Virus record (IMG/VR): IMGVR_UViG_3300047323_000304
Coordinates: 62,001 to 126,000 of that record
Strand: one strand, 5' to 3'
Source of the DNA: a virus
Length of the DNA stretch: 64,000 nucleotides
In this document: one piece after another, positions 16,197-25,620 of the stretch
Numbering within the stretch: the stretch's first letter is position 1
Layout of the letters: every line of letters begins with the position of its first letter
Translations under genes and position numbers: made by a program
The notes under the pieces: generated by a model
Seen by the model: only the letters and a program-made list of their open reading frames with translations
Told to the model about the DNA's origin: nothing
Databases searched by the model: none

Positions 16197-16787
16197 TTAC
16201 AGTAATATCCATTCTTTTGATTCAATATCTTTTATGGTAAATTCACTATCCTTGTCGTAAAAATAACCATCTAATTCACAACCATTATCATTCTTCATAT
16301 GTTCTTTAGCTGTTTTAAAATCAAAATATTCAACCTTGTTCTTTTCTTTTAATTCAGTTACATATTTATAAATGTTTTGTAACCAGTCAATTATTATTGG
16401 TAAATTGTCATATGTAAAATCACAATTATCCTTAACATATATAAGTGAATATTTATTCTTTATTAATTCAGCAAATTCTTCTTCTTCATAAGCATTTAAA
16501 GTTAATCCATCTATAGAATCTTTCAATAGCTCATAAACTGATTTCTCATTATCTTTGTTCATTTTATTATCACGCTCTTTTCTTTCTTCAACTAATTCTA
16601 ACATATCATATGCCCAACGTGTTTCACCATTATCTAATGCTAATCTATAACCATTGTCATATCTTATTATAGTAGTTTCTTGATTAGAATGCTTTAAATG
16701 CATATTAGTAACTTTTATACTTCCATAACAATATCCTCTATTTAAATTATTTTTAATTCTAACTTTGTTCCCTTTTTGATAACTCAT
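16197..16787 (-). CDS. hypothetical protein with KOW/SH3-like N-terminus
   Basis: A 196-residue protein. Residues 1-65 look like a small beta-barrel (YQKGNKVRIKNNLNRGYCYG, then TRWAYDMLELVEE), a charged helical middle follows, and the end has a separate small domain (FDFKTAKEHMKNDNGCELDG ... ESKEWILL). AGGAGGT precedes the ATG. Both end modules are types that recur in unrelated phage orphan proteins. Function unknown. Confidence 0.6.
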   Translation of the reverse strand: MSYQKGNKVRIKNNLNRGYCYGSIKVTNMHLKHSNQETTIIRYDNGYRLALDNGETRWAYDMLELVEERKERDNKMNKDNEKSVYELLKDSIDGLTLNAYEEEEFAELIKNKYSLIYVKDNCDFTYDNLPIIIDWLQNIYKYVTELKEKNKVEYFDFKTAKEHMKNDNGCELDGYFYDKDSEFTIKDIESKEWILL

Positions 16788-16839
16788 ATTCGTTTTACCT
16801 CCTAAATTTTAATTCTTAATTTATTATATTCAAGTAAAT

Positions 16840-17097
16840 CTATTCTTTTATTTTATCCTGCTTGTTAACAAATTGCATTAACTCATTATAAATATCTTCA
16901 TATTTTATATCTCCATCTTCCTCATTGTATACTGCACTTTCAAAAATTTCAGAGCCATTATCCCATATTGTTACTTGCAATGTACAATTTATTTCATCGG
17001 ATACTATATTTTTTATTTTTTGTAAAACTAAATTTAAATCTGTAGTTATTAAAGAAGTGTCTTCTCCATAACATTCTAAAACTTGATATACATTCAT
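16840..17097 (-). CDS. small hypothetical protein
   Basis: An 85-residue acidic protein (MNVYQVLECYGEDTSLITTD...). The second in-frame ATG was chosen because AAAGGATG lies nine bases upstream of it, whereas the first ATG is part of that site. Function unknown. Confidence 0.55.
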   Translation of the reverse strand: MNVYQVLECYGEDTSLITTDLNLVLQKIKNIVSDEINCTLQVTIWDNGSEIFESAVYNEEDGDIKYEDIYNELMQFVNKQDKIKE

Positions 17098-17146
17098 TTT
17101 ATTCATCCTTTCTTTATAATTTATTTAATAATTTATCACTCATTAA

Positions 17147-17272
17147 CTATACAATTATAACTGTTCCTATCAATCTTAAATACGTAATATCATTTACTAT
17201 AAATATACTGGTTAAAAGTAATATATCTAATGTCAATCCTAATCTTTTTCTTTTGGTCATTCGTTTATTCAT
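17147..17272 (-). CDS. 41-residue membrane peptide
   Basis: MNKRMTKRKRLGLTLDILLL and onward: a very basic N-terminus followed by two short hydrophobic stretches. GAGGT precedes the ATG, which lies one base beyond the stop of the secreted 3D-domain gene, so the two are coupled. Function unknown. Confidence 0.45.
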   Translation of the reverse strand: MNKRMTKRKRLGLTLDILLLTSIFIVNDITYLRLIGTVIIV

Positions 17273-17273
17273 A

Positions 17274-17861
17274 CTATTTTACCTCATTTACTATGTACCC
17301 ACGTATCTTTTTAACTCCATAAGAATTTGCTCGTTTCTTCCACTGTTCTCTAGTCTCACCATCTAGTCTGGTAACATATAAATCTATGTGGTTAGAATTA
17401 TTAAAATTATTTCCACCTTTATCTGAAACAATCCTTAAACCATAATCTTTTTCTAAAAATATTTTAGTTCCTAATGGTAATACATTATTTGCAATGACTC
17501 CTCTTTCTAAAGGTTTTCCCTTACAATCTACATTTCCATGTATACTGTTTTCTTCTTCAAGTCCTGTATAAAAACTGACTGTAAACTCTTGCCATTGTGG
17601 TTCATTTATCTTTTGTTCTTCTAACTCTTTCTGATTTCTCAGTCGTTCTTTTTCAGTTTTCTTTTTATCTAGTTCCAATTTGTCTTTTTCAAACTGTTCT
17701 TGTATTGGATTGATTAATAATCCAAATCTATCTTTATGTACCATTCCCTCTGTATCTTTTACAACTACTTGCGTTGTCTGGAACGGTGATATGTTGCTTT
17801 CTGTTGGAAATGTGAAAAGTAAAGTTATAGAAAGCATACATACAATCCTGTTCTTCAACAT
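17274..17861 (-). CDS. secreted 3D-domain protein (RlpA/MltA-like barrel)
   Basis: A 195-residue protein with a signal peptide or membrane anchor at 1-25 (IVCMLSITLLFTFPTESN), a charged coiled coil (~55-85) and a C-terminal 3D domain. The double-psi barrel signature is visible: FTVSFYTGLEEEN, GVIANNVLPLGTKIFLEKD, then VSDKGGNNFNNSNHIDLYV with the aspartate cluster. Such domains occur in peptidoglycan lytic enzymes and resuscitation/sporulation factors of Firmicutes, so a cell-wall role is likely. Carried by the phage, it may remodel the wall of an infected or lysogenic cell. Confidence 0.75.
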   Translation of the reverse strand: MLKNRIVCMLSITLLFTFPTESNISPFQTTQVVVKDTEGMVHKDRFGLLINPIQEQFEKDKLELDKKKTEKERLRNQKELEEQKINEPQWQEFTVSFYTGLEEENSIHGNVDCKGKPLERGVIANNVLPLGTKIFLEKDYGLRIVSDKGGNNFNNSNHIDLYVTRLDGETREQWKKRANSYGVKKIRGYIVNEVK

Positions 17862-17889
17862 CTAATCATTCCTTCCTAAGTATATTCAA

Positions 17890-18762
17890 TTATTGTTTAA
17901 CATTCATTAATTCAGTAATTTTTTGGGTTTCATTTGCTATCTCAACTATATTCGCAGTTTGTTCTTGAATGGCTGAAGATATTTGTTCCATGCCTGCTGA
18001 TGTTTCACTCATGCTAATATTAATTTCTTCTATATTAGCAATTCTAAATATACTACTTTGTTTTAATTTTGCACTGTCCTCTTTTCCGATTTCAGTTTTA
18101 GTTAAAATTATCCTTGCTTTATCTTGTAACTCTTTTATAATTTGACTTATTGTTACGCTGGAATCTTTAACTCCTTCTGCCAACTTCCTTATTTCACTAG
18201 CAACTACTGCAAAACCTTTACCAGCTTCGCCAGCTCTAGCACTTTCTATACTTGCATTTAGTGATAATAGATTAGTTTGGTCTGCAATTTCTTTAATTGT
18301 TTCTGTTATTTTAGAAATGTCTTGCATTTTCTCATATAAATCATTTGCATTATTATAAATATTTGTGTTCTCTTCATGAAATCTATCCATAATTCCACCA
18401 TTATCTTTAGCACCTTTATATGCACTATTAACTCTTTCGGCAATGCTAAAAAGTGTTGCATTGATTTCTTCAACTGTAGCAGTAAATTCTTCTGATACAC
18501 TCGCAGATGATGTAATAGCATTACTAATTGATTCCATTTCTTTTAGTAATTTTGAATTGGACTTTTCTGCTGACTTCTTATAATCTTTAAATGATTTATC
18601 GTTAACTTCTAGTTCTGTATGTAGTTCTTTATTTTGTGATTCTAATTTTTTAATTTCATTATCTTTTTCAGATTTTAAGGCTTCTAGTTTCTCATTCATT
18701 TCTTTTTCTAAAGTTTCTCTTAATTCTTGTAACCCTTTTTCGTTTTTAAATAATTTTTTCAT
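17890..18762 (-). CDS. soluble methyl-accepting chemotaxis-type signalling protein
   Basis: A 290-residue protein with no membrane segment and no ligand domain. Residues ~15-75 form a charged coiled coil; the rest is a chemoreceptor signalling helix pair. The hairpin tip is strongly conserved ([20 protein letters not shown], then [19 protein letters not shown]), the part that contacts CheA and CheW. The C-terminal helix contains [20 protein letters not shown], a typical adaptation segment. The start is the ATG after GGAGTG. It could plug into the host chemotaxis array and change swimming behaviour; inference from family knowledge. Confidence 0.88.
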   Translation of the reverse strand: MKKLFKNEKGLQELRETLEKEMNEKLEALKSEKDNEIKKLESQNKELHTELEVNDKSFKDYKKSAEKSNSKLLKEMESISNAITSSASVSEEFTATVEEINATLFSIAERVNSAYKGAKDNGGIMDRFHEENTNIYNNANDLYEKMQDISKITETIKEIADQTNLLSLNASIESARAGEAGKGFAVVASEIRKLAEGVKDSSVTISQIIKELQDKARIILTKTEIGKEDSAKLKQSSIFRIANIEEINISMSETSAGMEQISSAIQEQTANIVEIANETQKITELMNVKQ

Positions 18763-18888
18763 ATTAATACACACTCCATTCATTTAATTTATTTTTGTTG
18801 GCTTTCATTACTGTGTCAACTCTAAATTGTCAGGATTAATTGCGTACTATGTTTAGTTTTATGTTTTCTATTTTTTTAGAATTGAGAA

Positions 18889-19086
18889 TTACTTTTCACT
18901 TGGTTCTTTATATAATTCCTCTTTGTGTTCATTAATATAGTCAATTATTTTTGTAGTTTCTCTTGAAGCGTTTAAACATATTTGTAACAGTTCGTTTGGA
19001 ATATGTTCTGTTGTACCTATATCTATCAAAGCATTTTTTGCTCTATAATAATTTTCAACTAGTCTTTGTGCATCTTGTTTCCACAT
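18889..19086 (-). CDS. small helical hypothetical protein
   Basis: A 65-residue protein (MWKQDAQRLVENYYRAKNAL...) that looks like a short helical bundle. AAAGGGTG precedes the ATG. Function unknown. Confidence 0.55.
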   Translation of the reverse strand: MWKQDAQRLVENYYRAKNALIDIGTTEHIPNELLQICLNASRETTKIIDYINEHKEELYKEPSEK

Positions 19087-19115
19087 ATATATCTACACCC
19101 TTTCTTCACATTTTT

Positions 19116-19214
19116 CTACAATACACTAAGTGTCCAATTGTCTTTGTTTATGCTGATTAATTTACCATTAAAATAATGGTAATTATAACCATGTATTAAA
19201 CATAAAGTATACAT
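19116..19214 (-). CDS. 32-residue peptide
   Basis: MYTLCLIHGYNYHYFNGKLI and 12 more residues, preceded by the very strong site AAGGAGGGG. Aromatic-rich and not clearly a membrane peptide. It follows a TATAAT box. Function unknown. Confidence 0.45.
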   Translation of the reverse strand: MYTLCLIHGYNYHYFNGKLISINKDNWTLSVL

Positions 19215-19249
19215 TACATTTCCCCTCCTTTTACTTCTCAATTTTATAT

Positions 19250-19255
19250 ATTATA
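19250..19255 (-). promoter_or_regulatory. candidate -10 box
   Basis: A perfect TATAAT lies between two small genes, downstream of the A-rich motif. The -35 region (GTAAAA at 17 bases) is poor, so activity is uncertain. Confidence 0.3.
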
Positions 19256-19291
19256 CTTTCTATAAAATTTGGTTTTTACTTGCTTTTTAAT

Positions 19292-19489
19292 TTATTTTGA
19301 CTCTATTAATATTTTACATATATTTCTTATTTCTGATTCTAAACCTTTATCATTGTTTATCTTTTCATAGAATTTTTCTTTATTGATTTTTAATTCTTCT
19401 AGCATTCTATTTTCAAAAATTATATGCATATTATTTGTTTTTGTATTTAAAGATACTTCAAATAGCTTTACTGTATTTTCTTGTTTCAC
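19292..19489 (-). CDS. small hypothetical protein
   Basis: A 65-residue protein (MKQENTVKLFEVSLNTKTNN...) with a beta-strand-like start and a helical tail. GAGGTG precedes the ATG. Function unknown. Confidence 0.55.
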   Translation of the reverse strand: MKQENTVKLFEVSLNTKTNNMHIIFENRMLEELKINKEKFYEKINNDKGLESEIRNICKILIESK

Positions 19490-19515
19490 AATATCACCTC
19501 TATATTATTTATATT

Positions 19516-19821
19516 TTATTCTTTTATGTATCCACAATCTTCACAACCATACTTGTACATTATTTCGTAAATTTCTTTACCTTGCATTTCTCCTCTAGGC
19601 TCGTTCCATTTGTCTAATTCAACAATTTTTGAACTACATTTAGGGCATCTGCCTGTTCTATCAGCTAATGAATTTTTATCTTCTTCTAATTTATCAGCAA
19701 GTTCCTTAGGATTGTTACGAATGTCTAAAACTAACATATTAAGGTCTTGTATGGTTTCACTAACTTCATGATTATTTCTATTTATCGTTTGTGTTAACTC
19801 ATATGTATCTGTATCAATCAA
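19516..19821 (-). CDS. helical protein with C-terminal zinc ribbon
   Basis: A 101-residue protein: a helical N-terminal half (NNHEVSETIQDLNMLVLDIR) and a zinc ribbon (CPKCSSKIVELD ... YGCEDCGYI). It is the first gene after a good promoter. A nucleic-acid-binding or adaptor role is possible. Confidence 0.6.
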   Translation of the reverse strand: MIDTDTYELTQTINRNNHEVSETIQDLNMLVLDIRNNPKELADKLEEDKNSLADRTGRCPKCSSKIVELDKWNEPRGEMQGKEIYEIMYKYGCEDCGYIKE

Positions 19822-19856
19822 GTTTTCATCACTTCCTTTCCTGTTGGATTAATCTT

Positions 19857-19885
19857 AGTTTAACATTATTGGATAAGCTTGTCAA
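19857..19885 (-). promoter_or_regulatory. promoter for a zinc-ribbon gene
   Basis: TTGACA, 17-base spacer, TAAACT, with AAATAAAATAAAAAGAATA directly before the -35, at the end of the topoisomerase A gene. Confidence 0.75.
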
Positions 19886-19900
19886 TATATTCTTTTTATT

Positions 19901-22153
19901 TTATTTATTATTAATATTTAAAGAAATAACTTTATCTTCAGTAGTTCTTGTATTAATCAAGAAAATGCCTTGATTACCACGCTTAGAGTACAAATAAGTA
20001 TACAAATCTCTTTCTTCATTTTTACTATTTGTAGGAGCAATATCATTAAGTATAAATGACTTATTCTTCCCTTTTAAAGTTTCTAATTCAAAATTAAACC
20101 CTTTATTAACATCAATGATAGCACTTATAATCTTGTTATCCTCATTTAACTTCATTCCTACATTCCCTTGGCTATTTGTACTTCCAACAGCGTTAAAATT
20201 ACTACTATTAAAGATTATTCCCTTTCCTTCGTCAGATACCGTTAATACATCTACATCTTTTTCAGAATAATATATGTCTAATACTCTACTTTTATTTGAG
20301 TAACATTTTTCTAGTTTTTTGTAAGATGACAAATACTTATCTATTTTGATCTTAGCCATATTCCCATCTTCATAAGCTACTAAAATAAATCCAGTTGGCT
20401 TTTCTACGGATACTATTTTGATTATTTCTTCATCATCTTCAAAACCTAACAATTTAGGTGAGAATGTACCAAAAGCAGATGGTTGATACTGTTCTAAATC
20501 AGAACATTGTAATCTATATCTTCTTTCTTTATTAGTAAATATTAATAAAGTAGATTTATTTGTAGTTGTGAAATCACCAAGTATAGTATTGCCTTCAACT
20601 ACTTTGTGATTATCAGATTGTTTAAGATGTTTCTTCATGTATTTGTTTGTGTAAAAAATACGGCAGTTGTAGTCTTGTACAAAATCTTCTTTATTAATTT
20701 CTTGTACTGCATCTTCGTGAATTATTTCTGTCTTTCTAGGCTGACTATATTCTTTTTCAACTCTTTCTAAATTTGATATAATTAGATTGATGATATAATT
20801 TTCATCTTGAATGTTTTCTTCCAATGTTTTTACTTCGTTTTGCAACTGTTCAATATCTTTAATTTGTTTAACTATATAATCTTTATTTACATTTTTTAGT
20901 TTAATTTCAACTACATATTCTGATTGTTTTTTATCAATTAAAAAATATTGCATTAAATCATCAATTGAATTTTCACTAAAACGAATAATTTCTATTGCTT
21001 TGTCAATATCTAATAAGACTTGTTTTAAACCTAATAATAGGTGTAAACTCGATTTCTTTTTATCTAAATCATAATTCATTGTATTTATTATACATTCTTC
21101 ACTAAAAGCTATCCAATTATCCAATATAGCTTTAATTCCTAACACTTTTGGAGAATTATTAACTAAACAATTCATATTAAAATTAAAATTAGTTTCTAAT
21201 GACGTATCTTTAAATAATTTTGCCATTAGAAAAGATATGTTAGTATTTTTCTTAACATCTATAGCTATTTTCAATTCTTCAATATTCTTTTCCTTATTAA
21301 ATCCCGTTTCATCTCTGACATCTGTTATATCTTTATACTTATCCATTTTTTCAGTAATTTCTTTAATAATTTTTTGAGCAGTTGTTGAATATGGAATCTC
21401 ATATACTTCAATACAACCTTCACTTTCAACATATTTATATTTACTTCTTAAACAAATACCTCCACGTCCTGTGTTATAGATAGCTTTTAGTTGTTGATTA
21501 TCATATATCAATTGTCCTCCTGTTGAGAAATCAGGCGTTAAATAATCTATAATTTCAATATCCTTATTAATTATATATGCTTTAGTAACTTTGCATACTT
21601 CTGATAAGGGAAAACTTCCCCAATTGCAAGCTTCTCCTACAGCTATTGCACTGTTAGGTTTAACTAATATATTAGGATATGTATTTGGTAAAACTATTGG
21701 TTGGTAATGTCCATCTTCTCCGACAAGTTTTACTGCATTTTGTTTCAACCCATTGAACATTTCTTCACTAAATTTATTTAACCTACAAAAAGTATATCTC
21801 ATATGACTAGGACTATCGGTTGAATAAACTTTTCCAAATGAACCATCACCATCAATAAAAGGATGTAATAAAGTTTCATTTCTATCGGTTAATAATGCTA
21901 GTGATCCATAAGCACTACTATCTCCATGATTATGAATTTTTAATGTTTCTGACACTGGTTCTGAGGATTTTGCATAAGGTTTATCATAAGTTAATCCCCT
22001 ATTGTACATTGCATATAGTATTCTTCTATGTATTGGAAGGCAACCATCACGAACATCTGGAAGTGATCTATCAACTATAGTAGCAATGGCATATGACATG
22101 TAAGATTCCTTCATTCTTTCATGAAGTTCTACGTATTCTATATTATTATTCAT
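19901..22153 (-). CDS. type II DNA topoisomerase, subunit A (GyrA/ParC-like)
   Basis: A 750-residue DNA-breaking and rejoining subunit. The N-terminus matches the family (SYAIATIVDRSLPDVRDGCL, then PIHRRILYAMY), and the catalytic tyrosine lies in SPSHMRYTFCRL (~121-132) after GDGSFGKVYST. A long coiled-coil arm follows (~440-480), and the last ~250 residues form a beta-pinwheel-like region. The usual GyrA box is not obvious, so decatenase (topo IV-like) activity is as likely as supercoiling. It follows the B-subunit gene by ten bases, and the pair forms one operon. Confidence 0.93.
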   Translation of the reverse strand: MNNNIEYVELHERMKESYMSYAIATIVDRSLPDVRDGCLPIHRRILYAMYNRGLTYDKPYAKSSEPVSETLKIHNHGDSSAYGSLALLTDRNETLLHPFIDGDGSFGKVYSTDSPSHMRYTFCRLNKFSEEMFNGLKQNAVKLVGEDGHYQPIVLPNTYPNILVKPNSAIAVGEACNWGSFPLSEVCKVTKAYIINKDIEIIDYLTPDFSTGGQLIYDNQQLKAIYNTGRGGICLRSKYKYVESEGCIEVYEIPYSTTAQKIIKEITEKMDKYKDITDVRDETGFNKEKNIEELKIAIDVKKNTNISFLMAKLFKDTSLETNFNFNMNCLVNNSPKVLGIKAILDNWIAFSEECIINTMNYDLDKKKSSLHLLLGLKQVLLDIDKAIEIIRFSENSIDDLMQYFLIDKKQSEYVVEIKLKNVNKDYIVKQIKDIEQLQNEVKTLEENIQDENYIINLIISNLERVEKEYSQPRKTEIIHEDAVQEINKEDFVQDYNCRIFYTNKYMKKHLKQSDNHKVVEGNTILGDFTTTNKSTLLIFTNKERRYRLQCSDLEQYQPSAFGTFSPKLLGFEDDEEIIKIVSVEKPTGFILVAYEDGNMAKIKIDKYLSSYKKLEKCYSNKSRVLDIYYSEKDVDVLTVSDEGKGIIFNSSNFNAVGSTNSQGNVGMKLNEDNKIISAIIDVNKGFNFELETLKGKNKSFILNDIAPTNSKNEERDLYTYLYSKRGNQGIFLINTRTTEDKVISLNINNK

Positions 22154-22163
22154 AAATTACCTC

Positions 22164-24080
22164 CTAATCTTCAATTAAAGAAAAATCAAAATATTTGTGA
22201 CCTTCTAATTCTATTAATTCTTTTCTTTGTGGTAAAGTTTTATCAGACATACATATCTCTACCATCTCTATACCTTTTTCTACTTCTTCCCAAGTCACGC
22301 ATTTCATTTTTCTTTTTTTAATATCCATTGCTGTTTTATTTAGTATTTGTGGTTTTAAACCACCAATTCCTTTGTATCTAGTTTCAGTAAACTTATCTCC
22401 ATTAAATGATTTAACTATTTCGTTTCTCTCTTCTTCACTGTATGCAAATATCTCATCTTTTTTATGATTGATTATATATAGTGGTGTATATAGTATATAA
22501 ATTCTTCTTTGTTTTATTAGTTCTGGTGCAAATGTATAGAATAAGGTCAACAACAAAGTTTCTATATGTTGCCCATCTGTGTCCATATCTCGACATATTA
22601 AGACATTTTTCACATTTAAGCTATCAATATTAAAATTAGGAACTCCTTTTATTTGTTTTCCTTTATATATCATTCCACAACCTAAAATTTTAAATAAATC
22701 TTTTACTTCACTATTATCCAACACCTTGTCCAGTTTATTCTTAATTGAATTTATTATCTTTCCCTTTAATGGATAAATGCACATTGTTTTTGCATCACGG
22801 CTACTCTTTATGGAATTAAGAGCTGAATCTCCCTCTATAACTATAAGTTCAACTTCGTTTGCATATTTACTTCTACAAGGTACAAATTTATCAGGTCTAA
22901 CTTTATTATTTGATATACCTTCTTCTAGTTTTTTTCTTAAATCTTTTCTACTACTTTCGGCTTTCTCATTTGCTCTTTTAGTTAAAAGAATTTGCTCAAC
23001 CATTTTAATAAATTCGTCTTTTCTTTCTATTTGCAATATTTCTAAATATTCTTGGATATATTTTTTGGCTATTTTCCCATATAATTCTTTTTGGCTGGAG
23101 AATTTAGTTTGAGATTGAAATTCTACGTTGCTAGAAAGAACTGACACAACAAAATTAACACTATTTGTTACATCATCTATTGATATAATCTTTTCATTCT
23201 TACTATATAAAGCATTTTCTTTTGCATATTTATGTACAAAAGTTTTTATCCCTTCAAGCACTCCTTTATTAATTATTCCACCTTCAGATAAATAGTTCCT
23301 ATTTAAATATGCTTCTTGTATTGGCTCTATAGAAGTTGAAAACAATAATTCTATTTTTGTAATTTCATTTTCATCATTATAAATCTTTTGATTACATTTA
23401 AAATAATTATTTTCTTGTATGTTTTGATTATAATAGTCTTCTAAAGTATCATAGTGATATGATGATGTTTCTCCATTATATGTAAAATCAATAATAGTCT
23501 TTGGCGATGATGAGCTTGCTTTATTAATTATATCTTTCAAATCTAAGGGGTTATATTTTGTTTTCGTATAACATTCTTTATCTAATTTAAAAGTTATTTC
23601 AGTACCATGTTTATTTGTTTTTCCTATGTAAGTTAAAGGTGTTTTAATATCTCCTCCATTTTCAAATTCAATAATATATTCTTTCCCATCATACCATGAC
23701 CTAACATCATATCTAACACTACTAAATTGTAAACATACACCTCCAACACCATTGACTCCTGAGTTCTCAGCATCTTCTGTATCATATTTTCCCGAAGCAA
23801 AAAGTATTGTAAAAAATAACTCCCAGTTTGGGACATCATCGCTTACTTCTCCTATAGGCATTCCACGACCTGTATCACTAACTGTAATAGTCTCTAAATC
23901 TTCATGCAATAGTATGCTTATAACTCCATTATCAAAATTATTAGTTATTTCATCGATTGTATTATTAATTCCCACTTCTCTAAATCCATGCATGAAATTA
24001 TCTCTACTTCCATAGAAAATGGGAAGTTTTTCTCTAGCTTTTTCTCTATCATTTAATGTTCTTATTTTATCAAATGCCAT
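22164..24080 (-). CDS. type II DNA topoisomerase, subunit B (GyrB/ParE-like)
   Basis: A 638-residue ATPase and metal-binding subunit. The GHKL ATPase motifs are present: NNTIDEITNNFDNG, VSDTGRGMPIGE and VNGVGGVCLQF. The TOPRIM domain shows VIEGDSALNSIKSSRD with the catalytic glutamate and LICRDMDTDGQHI with the acidic triad, then PLKGKIINSIKNKLDK. The C-terminus ends in the conserved RYKGIGGLKP segment and a short tail. The length fits the family. With subunit A it would relax or decatenate phage DNA during replication. Confidence 0.93.
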   Translation of the reverse strand: MAFDKIRTLNDREKAREKLPIFYGSRDNFMHGFREVGINNTIDEITNNFDNGVISILLHEDLETITVSDTGRGMPIGEVSDDVPNWELFFTILFASGKYDTEDAENSGVNGVGGVCLQFSSVRYDVRSWYDGKEYIIEFENGGDIKTPLTYIGKTNKHGTEITFKLDKECYTKTKYNPLDLKDIINKASSSSPKTIIDFTYNGETSSYHYDTLEDYYNQNIQENNYFKCNQKIYNDENEITKIELLFSTSIEPIQEAYLNRNYLSEGGIINKGVLEGIKTFVHKYAKENALYSKNEKIISIDDVTNSVNFVVSVLSSNVEFQSQTKFSSQKELYGKIAKKYIQEYLEILQIERKDEFIKMVEQILLTKRANEKAESSRKDLRKKLEEGISNNKVRPDKFVPCRSKYANEVELIVIEGDSALNSIKSSRDAKTMCIYPLKGKIINSIKNKLDKVLDNSEVKDLFKILGCGMIYKGKQIKGVPNFNIDSLNVKNVLICRDMDTDGQHIETLLLTLFYTFAPELIKQRRIYILYTPLYIINHKKDEIFAYSEEERNEIVKSFNGDKFTETRYKGIGGLKPQILNKTAMDIKKRKMKCVTWEEVEKGIEMVEICMSDKTLPQRKELIELEGHKYFDFSLIED

Positions 24081-24100
24081 TATGTATTCCTCCTAATATC

Positions 24101-24367
24101 TTATTCTATGTCATAATCATATCTAGCTTTATCAGCTTCATAAACGTCTTTATATTCAAATCTATAAAGATTATCTCTTTGTGTTAATTCTTCAAATTTA
24201 ACTATTTCTATATTTTCATATTCTAGGTATTCTTTTGCTTTTTCTAATAAGACATCTTCTAATAATTCTTGATCCTCTATGCAACCTTCTTCAATTGTTA
24301 AAACCAATTCTGGAGTCATATGTATATCACCTAACCAAAAATTTATAAATACTCTATAATCAATCAT
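24101..24367 (-). CDS. small acidic hypothetical protein
   Basis: An 88-residue acidic protein (MIDYRVFINFWLGDIHMTPE...). Its ATG abuts the stop of the upstream gene, so it is coupled, and it precedes the topoisomerase operon. Function unknown. Confidence 0.55.
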   Translation of the reverse strand: MIDYRVFINFWLGDIHMTPELVLTIEEGCIEDQELLEDVLLEKAKEYLEYENIEIVKFEELTQRDNLYRFEYKDVYEADKARYDYDIE

Positions 24368-24781
24368 TTATATTTCCTCCTTAGCTATTTCTAAAGCTAC
24401 TTTCCAATATGCTTCTAATAAAGTACCTTCAAAAACTATATTCCTTTTGTCTGTTCCCTCTTGGAATTCATATAGAGAATATGCAAAAGACTTATCATCA
24501 TAATATTGTAATTCCATTCCATAGCCTTTATCTTCAATAAATTTCCTTAACCGAGTTTCTATAAGAAGTGGAATCATATATGCTATTGACGACATATTAT
24601 CTCTCATAGAATGATATAGAATTCCTTCTTCATCTTCTTTTATGTAATCTAAGCACTCAACTTGACTTAAATCAGCAGAATCAATGTATAAATCATATCG
24701 TCTAGGCTTCCACCAGTTTAAAAATACTTTTTGTATATTTTCTTCTAATCCTTTAAATTGTTCTAATTTTATAAATTCCAT
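24368..24781 (-). CDS. hypothetical protein
   Basis: A 137-residue mixed alpha/beta protein, MEFIKLEQFKGLEENIQKVF to LLEAYWKVALEIAKEEI. The tryptophan-containing C-terminal helix resembles ends of other Firmicutes phage orphan proteins. GGAGAG precedes the ATG. Function unknown. Confidence 0.6.
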   Translation of the reverse strand: MEFIKLEQFKGLEENIQKVFLNWWKPRRYDLYIDSADLSQVECLDYIKEDEEGILYHSMRDNMSSIAYMIPLLIETRLRKFIEDKGYGMELQYYDDKSFAYSLYEFQEGTDKRNIVFEGTLLEAYWKVALEIAKEEI

Positions 24782-24947
24782 TTTAATCTCTCCTAACTTA
24801 ATCTATAATTTATTCAACTTTAAATGAAATACAAATTTTACGGGGTTATTCTGCAATTAATGTTCGTATTTCTTGTATAATTTAATCTATTATTCCGTTA
24901 TTTTTATCAATTATGCAATATTTCAATTTGTATTATTCGTGTTTTTA

Positions 24948-25316
24948 TCAAAATCCATTGCAACCTTCATCATAAGGATCTTTTTTAATTTTATCGCCTT
25001 TATCTTTTTTATCTAAGTATTTCATAAATTTACTAAACCAATTTCCTTCATCATAAACTACTTTTATTGGTGGAGGAGTTGGTTTAATTTTAACAGCTTC
25101 ATCTAAATTATTTAAGTGTTTCATAAACTCACTATCAAATAATTCTAATTTTATTTCTCTTAACAACTCATTATCTTCAATATTAAATATATCTCCATCA
25201 GTTCTAACTTTATAAGCTATCTTATGTATAAGTTGTCCAAATCTTAAATCAGGACTTTCTATCCACAATTCTGTTAGTATTTTCATGAATGGTTCTATTC
25301 TATTTACATCTCTCAT
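24948..25316 (-). CDS. hypothetical protein
   Basis: A 122-residue protein with a helical first half (MRDVNRIEPFMKILTELWIE) and a lysine/aspartate-rich tail. AGGAAGG precedes the ATG. The 165 bases between it and the next gene contain no clear feature. Function unknown. Confidence 0.55.
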   Translation of the reverse strand: MRDVNRIEPFMKILTELWIESPDLRFGQLIHKIAYKVRTDGDIFNIEDNELLREIKLELFDSEFMKHLNNLDEAVKIKPTPPPIKVVYDEGNWFSKFMKYLDKKDKGDKIKKDPYDEGCNGF

Positions 25317-25332
25317 TTGCTATTCGCCCTTC

Positions 25333-25560
25333 CTATAATTCTATTTTAATAATTTCGTATTTTATACCTATATCATTTAATCCATTAATTAAATTCTCTA
25401 ACCAATCTTCGTTAGTATAATCTTCTTCAAAATCATCAACTATTTGAACCCCATTTGCAAAAGTTCTAATATTATTTATTAGTTTTTCGTATGTAAAAAT
25501 ATCATTTTTTTTAATTCCCTGTTCTGTATTAGCTTCTTGAAATACTATTTCTATTTTCAT
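25333..25560 (-). CDS. small hypothetical protein
   Basis: A 75-residue protein starting MKIEIVFQEANTEQGIKKND. The internal ATG was chosen because GGAAG lies nine bases before it. Function unknown. Confidence 0.5.
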   Translation of the reverse strand: MKIEIVFQEANTEQGIKKNDIFTYEKLINNIRTFANGVQIVDDFEEDYTNEDWLENLINGLNDIGIKYEIIKIEL

Positions 25561-25620
25561 GATAATCATCTTCCTTCTAATATTATTTTTAATTTATTAA
25601 CAGTTGATAAAACAAGCAAT

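Noticed and set aside
18306-18521. Leftward open frame of 71 codons inside the chemoreceptor gene
   Set aside because: An alternative frame fully inside a gene with strong protein conservation and with no ribosome site.
17890-18762. Host chromosomal origin of the window suggested by a chemoreceptor gene
   Set aside because: The gene is flanked on both sides by phage nucleotide-metabolism and replication genes on the same strand with phage-like spacing, so phage carriage is the simpler reading.
24782-24947. Possible promoter or regulatory RNA in a 165-base gap
   Set aside because: TTGATA and TATACA words occur but not at workable spacing, and no stable hairpin is visible.
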